This document shows positions 26,120 through 34,735 of a stretch of 64,000 nt of DNA, piece after piece. The position numbers and the translations under genes were made by a program. Numbering within the stretch: the first letter of the stretch is position 1; each line of letters begins with the position of its first letter. The notes beneath the pieces are model-generated. The model was not told the origin of the DNA, searched no databases, and was given only the letters and a program-made list of their open reading frames with translations. Origin of the DNA: Bacillus sp. FJAT-49711 (lineage in GTDB: Bacteria > Bacillota > Bacilli > Bacillales > Bacillaceae_C); the NCBI RefSeq assembly GCF_018343715.1, contig NZ_JAGYPL010000006.1, forward strand, positions 1-64,000, written 5' to 3'.

Positions 26120-26152
26120 AAAGGCTTGCCTAGTTTTTAGGCAAGCCTTTCT
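26120..26152 (+). terminator. Terminator of the GH4 gene
   Basis: AAAGGCTTGCCTA (26120-26132) pairs with TAGGCAAGCCTTT (26138-26150), then CTT. Confidence 0.85.
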
Positions 26153-26204
26153 TAATAATTTAGGGAATTATATATTTTTACTTTGTGCATAACTTTTTAG
26201 GGAT

Positions 26205-26362
26205 TAGTTTCCGTCTAGCTCAAGCGCCTAGAAACTTTCGGTTTCTTACTAGGATAAGTCAACTATTTGGGAGCACTCGGGTTTTTCATGACTCACCATG
26301 TTTCCTTTATTCTTCAGAATCCTAAAAGGTTTGTGCTGTGCTAAACAAGGGTCTTCCGCTTT
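26205..26362. repeat. Diverged single copy of the AGCTCCAGCG-type intergenic repeat
   Basis: Begins CCGTCTAGCTCAAGCGCCTAG and ends CTTCCGCTTTTTGTTC, with GATAAGTCAAC and ATGTTTCCTTTATTC inside, phrases shared with the tandem repeat at 50067-50495. It is a worn member of the same family and is non-coding. Confidence 0.6.
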
Positions 26363-26368
26363 TTGTTC

Positions 26369-27010
26369 TTAACTAACTTCCTGAACTTCTTGAGTTTCTT
26401 GATTTAATTGAATCATAGCTTCAATTTTATTGAATGACCTATGACATAAAGTATAGATTAAATAAAAACCGATGCTCCAAATGATGATAGTCGTAATAGG
26501 GATAAAGTAGCTAATTAAAGCTGTTAAAAGAAAGATAATCCCACAAACTATCGTAACCCAGAGCTGGCTGATCGAAAATAAGAAAGAATTTTTTATTAGG
26601 ATTGTAAAACGAGTCTTGTAATGAACCATGACTGGGAATAGAAAAACGGTCGTCATTAAGAAAAATAAACAGATGAATGATAATGCAGAAACCATAATAA
26701 CCTTTGCCGTTCCTGACATTTGCCAAGTGATCATAAAGTTAAAATAAAACATGAGAGCAAATGCAAACCAGACAAGTCCTAATAGAAAGCTTTGCAAGAA
26801 ATTTTCTTTAAAAAGAGTAAAGAAAGGCTTGAACACTCCCGAATCTTTTTTCTGAACCCATTGTCTTACGACACCAAACATTGCGGCTGTGGCAGGGAAT
26901 ATCGTAATGATTGGGATACACATAATAAACCAAAGTAAATTTAAGAGAAAAAAGTTTGTAAACTTTTCCAAAAATCGATAGAAACCGCCATCAATACTGA
27001 AAATATTCAT
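26369..27010 (-). CDS. DUF624 (YesL-like) membrane protein
   Basis: A 213-residue membrane protein with about five hydrophobic segments. The family motif appears as NLLWFIMCIPI, then FPATAAMFGVVRQW near residues 20-50, matching the protein at 6655. I chose the ATG at 27010, preceded by AAAGGGTG; an earlier in-frame ATG at 27031 has no site. It is divergent from the LacI-headed sugar operon. The role of the family in sugar uptake is undefined. Confidence 0.85.
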   Translation of the reverse strand: MNIFSIDGGFYRFLEKFTNFFLLNLLWFIMCIPIITIFPATAAMFGVVRQWVQKKDSGVFKPFFTLFKENFLQSFLLGLVWFAFALMFYFNFMITWQMSGTAKVIMVSALSFICLFFLMTTVFLFPVMVHYKTRFTILIKNSFLFSISQLWVTIVCGIIFLLTALISYFIPITTIIIWSIGFYLIYTLCHRSFNKIEAMIQLNQETQEVQEVS

Positions 27011-27178
27011 TTTCCACACCCTTTGTCTCATAGTCTATGTTATTCAAAAATAACACGATTATTTCATAAAGGCAATGTATAGAAAAAAGAAAAAACAGAA
27101 ATTTTTTAATTACGAAAATCTATTTAACTATTGATTATTCCAAAAGACTAGATTATTATGAAATTTGTAACCGTTGTC

Positions 27179-27192
27179 TGAAATCGATTTCA
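27179..27192. promoter_or_regulatory. Perfect palindromic operator / cre site
   Basis: TGAAATCGATTTCA is fully palindromic and matches the cre consensus TGWAANCGNTNWCA at every position. It lies 48 bases before the LacI-family gene. It could bind CcpA or serve as the autoregulatory operator of that LacI protein; the sequence alone cannot separate the two. Confidence 0.65.
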
Positions 27193-27240
27193 GTTTTCAA
27201 ATTTCAGATTTTAGACTTTATTTCGCAGGGGAGGAGGAAT

Positions 27241-28230
27241 ATGCCGACAATTTCCGACGTAGCTCGATTAGCTGGTTTATCGAGAGCGACTGTATCTAGA
27301 GTAATTAATAATCATCCCTACGTGTCAGAAGCCAAAAAAGAATCAGTTTTGAAAGCAATGCGGGATTTGGGATATATACCAAATTCTGCAGCACAAAATT
27401 TAAGGAAGCAAAAAACAAATATTATTGCTGTTTTGGTTCCAAAACTGACAAATCCATTTTTTGCTTATTTAGTCGAAAGTTTAGAAGAAAAAGCTGCTGA
27501 AAACGGTTTACAAATTTTAATCTGTAATACGAAGTATAACAGAAAAAGAGAATTAGATTTTTTACGGTATTTAAAATCAAAGCAGGTCGATGGAATTATT
27601 ATGACATCCATTGAAAACAACTGGGAAGTAATTGAAGCAATCACCATGAACGGGCCAATTGTACTCTGCAATGAGTATAGTCTGGCAGCGAATGTTCCTT
27701 CCATTCGCTTAAACCAAGTGGAAGGAGGGTATATGGGAACCTCATTTTTGCTTAAACAAGGGTATACAAAGATCGGTTATTGTTGGGGAGGAATCCTTAG
27801 TGGACTAGCCCACGATCGTTACTTTGGCTTTGAAAAAGCAATGACAGAATCAGGGTTGCCAATTAATCGCAACTGGCTTTTTGAAAATGCTTTCGGTATT
27901 GAAGACGGAAAAAGAATTATGAATGAAATAACAAAAATGGAAAACAAGCCACATGCTCTTTTTACCGGAAGCGATGAAGTGGCTGCAGGAATTATTTCTG
28001 AGGCGAAGACTTTGGGATTCAAGGTTCCAGATGATATTGCGGTCGTTGGATTTGATGACCAACCAATCTCGGAGGTAATACAACCTACACTCACAACTAT
28101 TCACCAACCAATTGCAGAAATTGGAGCGAAAACAATGGAAGTTATGATCAATTTACTCACAAATGATCAATTCGCTCCCGAAAAGATTTATGAACTTCCA
28201 TTAAAGTTAGTTGTAAGGGAATCATGTTAA
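27241..28230 (+). CDS. LacI/GalR-family transcriptional regulator
   Basis: A 329-residue repressor with N-terminal LacI helix-turn-helix and hinge (TISDVARLAGLSRATVSRV, about 3-21) and a periplasmic-binding-protein-like sugar sensor (about 60-329; phrases AVLVPKLTNPFFAYL and FTGSDEVAAG). It lies 26 bases before the binding lipoprotein gene, so it is probably cotranscribed with and represses the transporter operon 28257-31389. The GGGGAGGAGG site before the ATG is strong. Confidence 0.92.
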   Translation: MPTISDVARLAGLSRATVSRVINNHPYVSEAKKESVLKAMRDLGYIPNSAAQNLRKQKTNIIAVLVPKLTNPFFAYLVESLEEKAAENGLQILICNTKYNRKRELDFLRYLKSKQVDGIIMTSIENNWEVIEAITMNGPIVLCNEYSLAANVPSIRLNQVEGGYMGTSFLLKQGYTKIGYCWGGILSGLAHDRYFGFEKAMTESGLPINRNWLFENAFGIEDGKRIMNEITKMENKPHALFTGSDEVAAGIISEAKTLGFKVPDDIAVVGFDDQPISEVIQPTLTTIHQPIAEIGAKTMEVMINLLTNDQFAPEKIYELPLKLVVRESC

Positions 28231-28256
28231 ATGAAAATAACAAGGGGGATTTCTGA

Positions 28257-29576
28257 ATGAAAAAGAAATGGACATTATGGAAAGTAGTTCCGATGTTTCT
28301 TATTTTATTGCTCGTTGTAACGGGCTGTGGGGGAAACAAATCTGGTAGTGGTGGATCCGGTGGTTCTGGTGACGATAAAGTAGAATTATCCATGGCTGCA
28401 TGGGGAAACCCGGCTGAAATTAAAGTGTATCAAAAAGGCGTAGATGCCTATATGAAGGAACATCCGAATGTTAAGATCAAATTAGTCCCTGTACCAGGTG
28501 ATAACTATGAGGAAAAATTATTGACAGAGTTATCTGGTGGTAAATCACATGATGTATTCTACGTTGGTGACAATACGATGCCAAAACTCGTTGAAACGGG
28601 TAAAATTGCAGATTTAACAGAGTTCCTTGACAGTTCTGCAAGCTATGTAAAAGCAAGTGAATTTGCAGACGGCCTGTGGGGAGCAGCTAGAAAAGATGGA
28701 AAAATATACGGAGTTTCCGTTGATAATAATCCTTTAGTAATGTATTACAACAAAAAAGTTCTTGCTGAAGCAGGAATTGATAAATCACCTCAAGAGCTTT
28801 ATGATGCTGGTGAATGGAATTGGCAAGCATTTGAAGAAATGACTGGTAAAATCAATGCGGCTGGGAAAAAAGGATTTGTTGCGGATGGTTGGACTGCACA
28901 CTTATTTTCTTGGGCATGGTCCAATGGTGGTCAAATTTACGATGATGAAGGCAATATGATTTTAGAAGAAAATGAAAAAGCTAAGGAAGCATTTAAATTC
29001 CTTGAAAGAAACATTAAAAATGGTAATTTCACTTATTCAGGTTCCCTTCCAAAAGGACAAGGTGCAGACGCGATGTTTATGTCAAACCAAGTTGGGTTTG
29101 CAGCGGCAGGTCGTTGGTGGACTCCAATGTTCAGCGAAAACAAGTCTTTGGAATTTGACTATATTCCATGGCCAACAAACACCGGCAACAAAATGGAGCC
29201 TGCAGCAATCGCAATCGCTTATATGTCAGTTGCAAAAGATTCTAAAAATGTAGAAGAAGCTATGAAGTTCATGTCATATTATACGTCTGCTGAAGGACAA
29301 AAAGCCCGTCTTGAAGGAAATGGTAATGCGGTTCCTTCCGTAAGCGGCGTTGATGAATTAATCACTGAAGATGCTGTTCCAGAACATGCAAAATATCTAA
29401 TCGATGCTCGTGAAATTGGTATTGTTGAAGATAAACAAGTGCAAATCCCAGGTTTAGAACAAGAATTACGCGATATCATCGAACTAATGTATCTTGGAAA
29501 ACAAGATGCAGATAAAACAATTGCTGAAGTGTCTAAAAAGGCAAAAGAGATGATCGATGAGCATAAGGCAAAGTAA
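28257..29576 (+). CDS. Sugar-binding lipoprotein of ABC transporter 3
   Basis: A 439-residue MalE/UgpB-like extracellular binding protein with lipobox VTGC (Cys24) and a Gly/Ser linker. Phrases such as AAWGNPAEIKVYQ and the YYNKKVLAEAGID segment are typical of carbohydrate-binding family 1. It is followed by a perfect hairpin and then two permease genes. Located between a LacI regulator and the permeases, it is the specificity subunit of a sugar importer lacking its own ATPase. Confidence 0.9.
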   Translation: MKKKWTLWKVVPMFLILLLVVTGCGGNKSGSGGSGGSGDDKVELSMAAWGNPAEIKVYQKGVDAYMKEHPNVKIKLVPVPGDNYEEKLLTELSGGKSHDVFYVGDNTMPKLVETGKIADLTEFLDSSASYVKASEFADGLWGAARKDGKIYGVSVDNNPLVMYYNKKVLAEAGIDKSPQELYDAGEWNWQAFEEMTGKINAAGKKGFVADGWTAHLFSWAWSNGGQIYDDEGNMILEENEKAKEAFKFLERNIKNGNFTYSGSLPKGQGADAMFMSNQVGFAAAGRWWTPMFSENKSLEFDYIPWPTNTGNKMEPAAIAIAYMSVAKDSKNVEEAMKFMSYYTSAEGQKARLEGNGNAVPSVSGVDELITEDAVPEHAKYLIDAREIGIVEDKQVQIPGLEQELRDIIELMYLGKQDADKTIAEVSKKAKEMIDEHKAK

Positions 29577-29595
29577 TTAACACCAAGATGAAAAA

Positions 29596-29628
29596 TTGAA
29601 AGAAAGGGAGAAAGACCCTTTCTTTCAA
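29596..29628 (+). other. Intercistronic hairpin after the binding-protein gene
   Basis: TTGAAAGAAAGGG (29596-29608) pairs perfectly with CCCTTTCTTTCAA (29616-29628), 20 bases before the permease start. It is not followed by a T run and probably sets the ratio of binding protein to permease message. Confidence 0.65.
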
Positions 29629-29648
29629 TAGTTTGAGAGGATGATTTC

Positions 29649-30518
29649 ATGAGAAAGCATAATACTTTTTGGGGTTATTTCTTTTTAACGCCACAATTAA
29701 TAGGTCTCCTTGCCTTTTCACTCATTCCCCTTGGCTTTGCGCTTGTACTAAGTTTTATGCAATGGGATGGATTTGGGGAAAAAACATTCGTTGGATTAGG
29801 TAATTTTATAGGACAGTTTAAAGATGCAGTCTTTTGGAAAGCACTTTGGAATACAACACTCTATACAATTCTTACAATTCCAGTTGGCGTAACCATATCT
29901 TTACTGCTAGCTTTAGCATTAAATAGAATCAAAGGTAAGGAATTGTATCGTGTTTTCTTTTTTATGCCAGTTGTCACAAGTTCGGTTTCAATCGGTGTCA
30001 TTTGGATGTGGATCTTAAATGGGGATTTTGGAATTTTAAATCAGTTCCTAGCTACTATAGGAATTCAAGGTCCACAATGGTTGACAGATACGAAGTGGGT
30101 CATGGTTTCAATCGCCATGCTAAGTATTTGGTGGCAGGTTGGATATAATATGGTTATTTTCCTTGCGGGTCTTCAAGGCGTTTCCAACAGCTATTATGAA
30201 GCTGCAGAAATTGACGGGGCTTCCAAGTTTCAAAAGTTCAGACATATTACGTTGCCGCTTATTTCACCAACTACGTTTTTCGTCTCAATTATGTCCATTA
30301 TTGGATCTTTTCAAGTTTTCGACCAAGCCTTTGTCATGACAAGTGGAGGCCCGGCTAAAGCGAGCTACACACTTGTTTATCACGTATACCAAACCGGCTT
30401 TCAGAATTTTAAATGGGGAGAAAGCTCCGCGGTGGCAATGATTTTATTTGTCATCATCTTAATCTTTACTCTCATTCAATTTAGAGTTTCTAAAAGGTGG
30501 GTTCATTATGAAGGCTAG
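29649..30518 (+). CDS. Sugar ABC transporter permease (MalF-like)
   Basis: A 289-residue permease with six predicted helices and the EAA loop EAAEIDGASKFQKFRHI then LPL near residue 190. A GAGAGGAT site precedes the ATG. The end overlaps the next permease by 11 bases, which indicates translational coupling. It shares clear likeness with the permease at 14991. Confidence 0.9.
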   Translation: MRKHNTFWGYFFLTPQLIGLLAFSLIPLGFALVLSFMQWDGFGEKTFVGLGNFIGQFKDAVFWKALWNTTLYTILTIPVGVTISLLLALALNRIKGKELYRVFFFMPVVTSSVSIGVIWMWILNGDFGILNQFLATIGIQGPQWLTDTKWVMVSIAMLSIWWQVGYNMVIFLAGLQGVSNSYYEAAEIDGASKFQKFRHITLPLISPTTFFVSIMSIIGSFQVFDQAFVMTSGGPAKASYTLVYHVYQTGFQNFKWGESSAVAMILFVIILIFTLIQFRVSKRWVHYEG

Positions 30519-31389
30519 TACAATTGAAATGAATAAACGTCCAGTAGTGGTTCAGAAAAAGAAATTTAAATTTAAGTTTTCCACTCTACTTGCTCATGTT
30601 GGTTTAATCATTGCTTCAGCAATTATGGTTTTTCCTTTTTTATGGACAATTAGCAGCTCGTTAAAAGATATATCACAAATATTCATCGTTCCTCCAGAGT
30701 TTATTCCGAAGCCGTTTGTTTGGTCGAATTACCCTGCATCATTGCAAGCAATGCCTTTTGGATTGGCCTATTGGAATAGTTTTTATATAACTATTTTAGT
30801 AGTGGGACTTCAGTTATTTACTGGCTCTATGGCTGCCTATGCATTTGCTAAAATTCGCTTTCGAGGATCAAATTTGTTATTCATCTTGTTCTTGGCTACT
30901 ATGATGATTCCGAAACAAGTTACGATGATTCCTACATTTATGATTATGGATTATATCGGTTGGCTGGATACACATTTGCCGCTAATTATACCGGGTGCAT
31001 TGTTTAACGCGTTTGCTGTATTTTTATTAAGGCAATTTATTATGGGAATACCAAATGAGTTGGAAGAAGCAGCAGTTATGGATGGAGCGAGCCCGCCTAG
31101 AATTTATTGGAGTGTAATACTACCACTTGTTCGGCCGGCACTTGCTGCAGTAGGGATCTTTATTTTTATGGGATCCTGGAATAACTTCTTAGAACCTTTG
31201 ATTTACTTGACAACTCCAGAGCTTTATACAGTTCCTTTATTATTAAACTATTTTAAAGGACTTTATGTAACGGATTGGGCGCTTATGATGGCTGGTTCAA
31301 CAATCTCCATTATCCCGGTCTTGATCATTTATATTGTTGCACAAAAACAAATTATTGAAGGGGTAGCTTTGACTGGAATAAAGGGATAA
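30508..31389 (+). CDS. Sugar ABC transporter permease (MalG-like)
   Basis: A 293-residue permease with a basic N-terminus and six predicted helices; EAA loop EEAAVMDGASPPRIYWSV then LPL near residue 190, family tail ending GVALTGIKG. The start overlaps the upstream permease and has an AAAGGTGG site. It closes the LacI-lipoprotein-permease-permease operon, which ends at the terminator at 31403. Confidence 0.9.
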   Translation: MKASTIEMNKRPVVVQKKKFKFKFSTLLAHVGLIIASAIMVFPFLWTISSSLKDISQIFIVPPEFIPKPFVWSNYPASLQAMPFGLAYWNSFYITILVVGLQLFTGSMAAYAFAKIRFRGSNLLFILFLATMMIPKQVTMIPTFMIMDYIGWLDTHLPLIIPGALFNAFAVFLLRQFIMGIPNELEEAAVMDGASPPRIYWSVILPLVRPALAAVGIFIFMGSWNNFLEPLIYLTTPELYTVPLLLNYFKGLYVTDWALMMAGSTISIIPVLIIYIVAQKQIIEGVALTGIKG

Positions 31390-31402
31390 CTACTTCTTAT
31401 GC

Positions 31403-31437
31403 AAGAACCTTGGCATTGAACCAAGGTTCTTTTTTTA
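31403..31437 (+). terminator. Terminator of sugar operon 3
   Basis: AAGAACCTTGG (31403-31413) pairs with CCAAGGTTCTT (31421-31431), followed by seven T. Confidence 0.9.
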
Positions 31438-31564
31438 TGTAAAAAAACCGCAATTTTCGTGTGAAAAGTGTTGACTATAACTTAAGGTGGGTGTTAAAAT
31501 ATAATATTTGACTAAAAATAATATAGTGTTATACTTAGTATATAGTGAACTTAGGAGTGATAAA

Positions 31565-32032
31565 TTGTTTCAAATTGGTGATAAAGTATTGTATCCGATG
31601 CATGGAGCAGGTACCATCGAAGCAATTGAAGAAAAAGAAATATTAGGCGAACGCCGCCGATATTATGTAATATCTATTCCGATCAGTAATATGAATGTTA
31701 TGATTCCAATAGGATCTGTAGAAACAGCAGGTGTACGGCCAGTAGCCGATAGCAAGACAATGAAGAGTATTATATTTGATTTTCATAATGAGGAGCCGAC
31801 TTGTGGGCTTCCTTGGAAAGAAAGATATAAGCAAAATATGGAGAAGTTAAAGACCGGAGGTACGCTTGATGGAGCGGAAGTAGTACGAGATCTTTTACAT
31901 CTTCAAAAAGAAAAACCACTCAATTCGAGTGAGAAACAGATGCTTAATGATGCATCAAAAATATTAATAAGTGAACTTAGCATCATTAAAGATATAAGCG
32001 AGACACAAGCTGCAGATTTATTAGTTATTTAA
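31565..32032 (+). CDS. CarD-family transcriptional regulator (YdeB-like)
   Basis: A 155-residue protein with the CarD/TRCF RNA-polymerase-interaction domain at its N-terminus (MFQIGDKVLYPMHGAG, residues 1-16) and a helical C-terminal half. I chose the TTG at 31565, seven bases after TAGGAGTG, because it places the conserved FQIGD at the very start as in the family; an in-frame ATG-like start at 31508 would add 19 residues. CarD-like proteins bind RNA polymerase and stabilise open promoters. It is a single gene with its own terminator. Confidence 0.85.
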   Translation: MFQIGDKVLYPMHGAGTIEAIEEKEILGERRRYYVISIPISNMNVMIPIGSVETAGVRPVADSKTMKSIIFDFHNEEPTCGLPWKERYKQNMEKLKTGGTLDGAEVVRDLLHLQKEKPLNSSEKQMLNDASKILISELSIIKDISETQAADLLVI

Positions 32033-32042
32033 TATGAACTAT

Positions 32043-32072
32043 GGATTCTCATCATAAGAGAGTCCTTTTTTT
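32043..32072 (+). terminator. Terminator of the CarD-like gene
   Basis: GGATTCTC (32043-32050) pairs with GAGAGTCC (32058-32065) with one G-T pair, then TTTTTTT. Confidence 0.75.
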
Positions 32073-32158
32073 ATTTTAATAAAAACGTATTTCTAAGATA
32101 CTTTGTAAAAAGATAGGATATTTTTACATTAGAGGAGGTACTAAATAGAGAGTTGAAA

Positions 32159-32785
32159 AATGATTATTAAAAAGCGTTTTGTAAATAAGGAGCTATCCTT
32201 TAAAGAAATCGCCCATCTTTGAAGATGACCAGTAGTATTACATAAATGGTGAAAAAATTCCCTTTTCTCAGCCTTTTCGATGTCTGCTATGTAACCATGG
32301 TTACACAATTTCCAGAGAAGCCTATAATTCCCCATTTCCACTTATACAACGCATACGAAATCAATCAATTATATTCCCGAATCAACTAAATCGGTTTTTT
32401 TGAAGTTAAGTAAAAGACCTTCAAATGTGAACAATCACCATAACAAAGTTGCATTCCTTTTATAAGGAAGAAACGCGTTTTACAAAAATAAGGGAATATA
32501 CTAAATAGCACTCAGGAAAGGGATTATATGTGCATCTGGCAATCCATTTAATATTGAAAGAAAAAAGCTGGTATTAGTATGTGAAAACTGCAAAAGTATA
32601 GAAGTTATAGAGTTATCAATATTCAAGTTCATTGATGAAAATACCATTCTTTTTCCTGATAAAAAAATCACACTTAAGGATATTTATGAATGATGCTCCG
32701 TGGAAATTAATCCAAAAGATTGTAATAAGACACTTTAATAGTAGGAAAATGCAAAGGCTACATATTATGAAAGAAAAAATGTAAT
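32159..32785 (+). pseudogene. Decayed NERD-domain gene
   Basis: The reading frames here match the intact NERD protein at 58400-59314 in pieces. An N-terminal fragment reads MIIKKRFVNKELSFKEIAHL then stops. The bases at about 32330-32400 (TTCCACTTATACAA and AACTAAATCGGTTTTTTT) match 58840-58910. A longer fragment at about 32530-32690 reads CASG... VCENCKSIE ... LFPDKKIT, parallel to CASC... VCKNCGSIE ... LFPEKKIT, then hits a stop and changes frame (IQKIV continues in another frame). The central nuclease part is lost and one zinc-ribbon cysteine has become glycine. It is clearly non-functional. Confidence 0.85.
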
Positions 32786-32810
32786 AATCTTTATAAAATA
32801 AGCTGTTATT

Positions 32811-32942
32811 TTCGGATTGAGATGAAATAGTGGCAATACTAGAAAATCCGTCTCAATTGAAATCGAATCGTGAAGGAGCGCTGGTAATCTCGGAAATGCC
32901 ATTTCAATTGACCTCAAATCTCGCAGGAACACATGTAAATAA
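32811..32942. repeat. Short degenerate 51-bp repeat after the NERD pseudogene
   Basis: TCAATTGA occurs at 32853 and 32904, exactly 51 bases apart, with weaker likeness (TCGGATTGA, 32812) before the first. Following bases (AATCG/CTCAAATC, TCGTGAAGGAGC/TCGCAGGAAC) also align. It lies directly 3' of the NERD pseudogene, as the array at 59361 lies directly 3' of the intact NERD gene. No coding potential. Confidence 0.55.
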
Positions 32943-32951
32943 ATTATTTTA

Positions 32952-32980
32952 TTGACTCAATGAACTAATACAAATACGAT
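32952..32980 (+). promoter_or_regulatory. SigA-type promoter of the ABC exporter operon
   Basis: TTGACT (32952-32957), 17-base spacer, TACGAT (32975-32980), about 37 bases before the first exporter gene. Confidence 0.6.
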
Positions 32981-33016
32981 AGACTTATCAGTTTTATAAG
33001 GAAGTGATTCGTTAAC

Positions 33017-34735
33017 ATGTTAAAAGCTTTAAAGTCATATACGTGGCAAATAAGCATTGTTGTCATCTTAACATTGGCAGGAATTTTACTAGAGCTATTG
33101 TTGCCTACGCTAATGGCGAATGTGGTTGATATCGGAATTGTAAACGGTGACATCCCATACATAGTAAAAACAGGCGTTTATATGATTATTTGTGCCTTGG
33201 CTGCTGTGTTTTTAACAGTAGGAGTATCTTACTTTGCTTCCAAAGTAGCACTTGGTTTTGGAAGAGATGTGAGACGGAATTTATTTGTTCATGTAGAAGA
33301 TCTTTCCTTACAAGCATTCGATAAAATTGGAACAGCTTCTTTAATTACTAGGACAACAAATGATATTAAGCAAGTGCAGGATGTTCTCAATATGGTTTTA
33401 CGTATGATGACGCGAGCACCCTTAATGCTGGTCGGTGGCGTCATTCTAGCAGTCTCTAGAGATGCAGGGTTATCACTCGTTTTTTTGGCTGCCTTGCCCA
33501 TTCTGGCGTTGCTTATTTTCGTTATTTCAAGGAAAGCAATCCCACTATTTGTTTCATTGCAAAAGAAGACTGATCGACTAAATCTAATCGTTCGTGAAAA
33601 TTTAACGGGCATCCGTGTTGTACGAGCCTTCAACAAAGTAAGCTTTGAAAAAAAGCGGTTTAATACGGCAAATGAAGACTTTCGTGACACAGGCATTAAA
33701 GTGAATAAGTTGATGGCCCTTATCTTTCCAGTCATGATGATTATCATGAATTTTACGAGTGTTGCTATCGTTTGGTTCGGGGCCATTCGTATTGATAATG
33801 GTTTGCTGCAAGTCGGAAATTTAATGGCTTTTTTACAATATGCGATGATGATTCTGTTTTCTTTAATCATGCTTTCCATGGGCTTTATTATGATTCCTCG
33901 TGCGCAAGCATCGGTCAATAGGATTAATGAAGTATTGAAGATGGAAGCCGAAATAGTAGATCCAGAAAATCCAAGAGAAATACCAACTGATAAAGGGTAT
34001 GTAGAATTTCAAAATGTAACGTTTCGCTATGAAGGTGCGGAAAAACCAGTACTTGAAGATATATCATTTAAAGCACATCCAGGGGAAACAACAGCGATTA
34101 TTGGCAGTACTGGGGCGGGGAAATCAACCCTCATTAAATTAATAGCCCGATTTTACGATGTCGAGGATGGGTCAATATTGATTGATGGGATTGATATAAA
34201 AGAAATGACTCAACAGACACTTAGAAACAAAATTGGCTACGTTCCGCAGAAAGCTTCTTTATTTAGTGGAAGTATAACGGATAATCTTCAATTTGGAAAA
34301 GAAGATGCAAGTGAAGAAGAGATGTTAGATGCTCTTGAAACTGCACAAGCCATTGATTTTGTATTGGATAAAGAAGATGGTATCCATACAAATATAGAGC
34401 AGGCGGGAGCTAATCTTTCAGGTGGTCAGAAACAGCGTCTTTCAATTGCCCGGGCACTGATTAGAAAGCCGGAAATCTATTTATTCGATGACAGTTTTTC
34501 AGCTTTGGATTATAAGACAGATTCGAAATTAAGAGCTGCATTAAATAAAGAGATACTTCATGCAACGATTATTTTAGTTGCGCAACGTGTAAGTACTGTC
34601 ATCAATGCTGATCAAATTATTGTATTAAATGAAGGTAAAATTGCCGGAATCGGCACGCATCGTGAATTACTGGCTGAAAATAAAATTTACCAGGAAATTG
34701 TATCCTCACAACGTACAGAGGAGGAGGGCGCATGA
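33017..34735 (+). CDS. yfiB: ABC exporter half-transporter (YfiB-like)
   Basis: A 572-residue fused permease-ATPase with six membrane helices in the first 300 residues and an ATPase after about residue 325. Walker A is GSTGAGKST from residue 363, the signature LSGGQKQR from about 467, and Walker B ends LFDD (Asp491-Asp492), where the second Asp replaces the catalytic Glu. That substitution is the mark of the degenerate partner in heterodimeric exporters. It overlaps the next gene by four bases (ATGA). Length and pairing match Bacillus subtilis YfiB/YfiC (from memory). Substrate unknown, likely drugs or lipids. Confidence 0.85.
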   Translation: MLKALKSYTWQISIVVILTLAGILLELLLPTLMANVVDIGIVNGDIPYIVKTGVYMIICALAAVFLTVGVSYFASKVALGFGRDVRRNLFVHVEDLSLQAFDKIGTASLITRTTNDIKQVQDVLNMVLRMMTRAPLMLVGGVILAVSRDAGLSLVFLAALPILALLIFVISRKAIPLFVSLQKKTDRLNLIVRENLTGIRVVRAFNKVSFEKKRFNTANEDFRDTGIKVNKLMALIFPVMMIIMNFTSVAIVWFGAIRIDNGLLQVGNLMAFLQYAMMILFSLIMLSMGFIMIPRAQASVNRINEVLKMEAEIVDPENPREIPTDKGYVEFQNVTFRYEGAEKPVLEDISFKAHPGETTAIIGSTGAGKSTLIKLIARFYDVEDGSILIDGIDIKEMTQQTLRNKIGYVPQKASLFSGSITDNLQFGKEDASEEEMLDALETAQAIDFVLDKEDGIHTNIEQAGANLSGGQKQRLSIARALIRKPEIYLFDDSFSALDYKTDSKLRAALNKEILHATIILVAQRVSTVINADQIIVLNEGKIAGIGTHRELLAENKIYQEIVSSQRTEEEGA

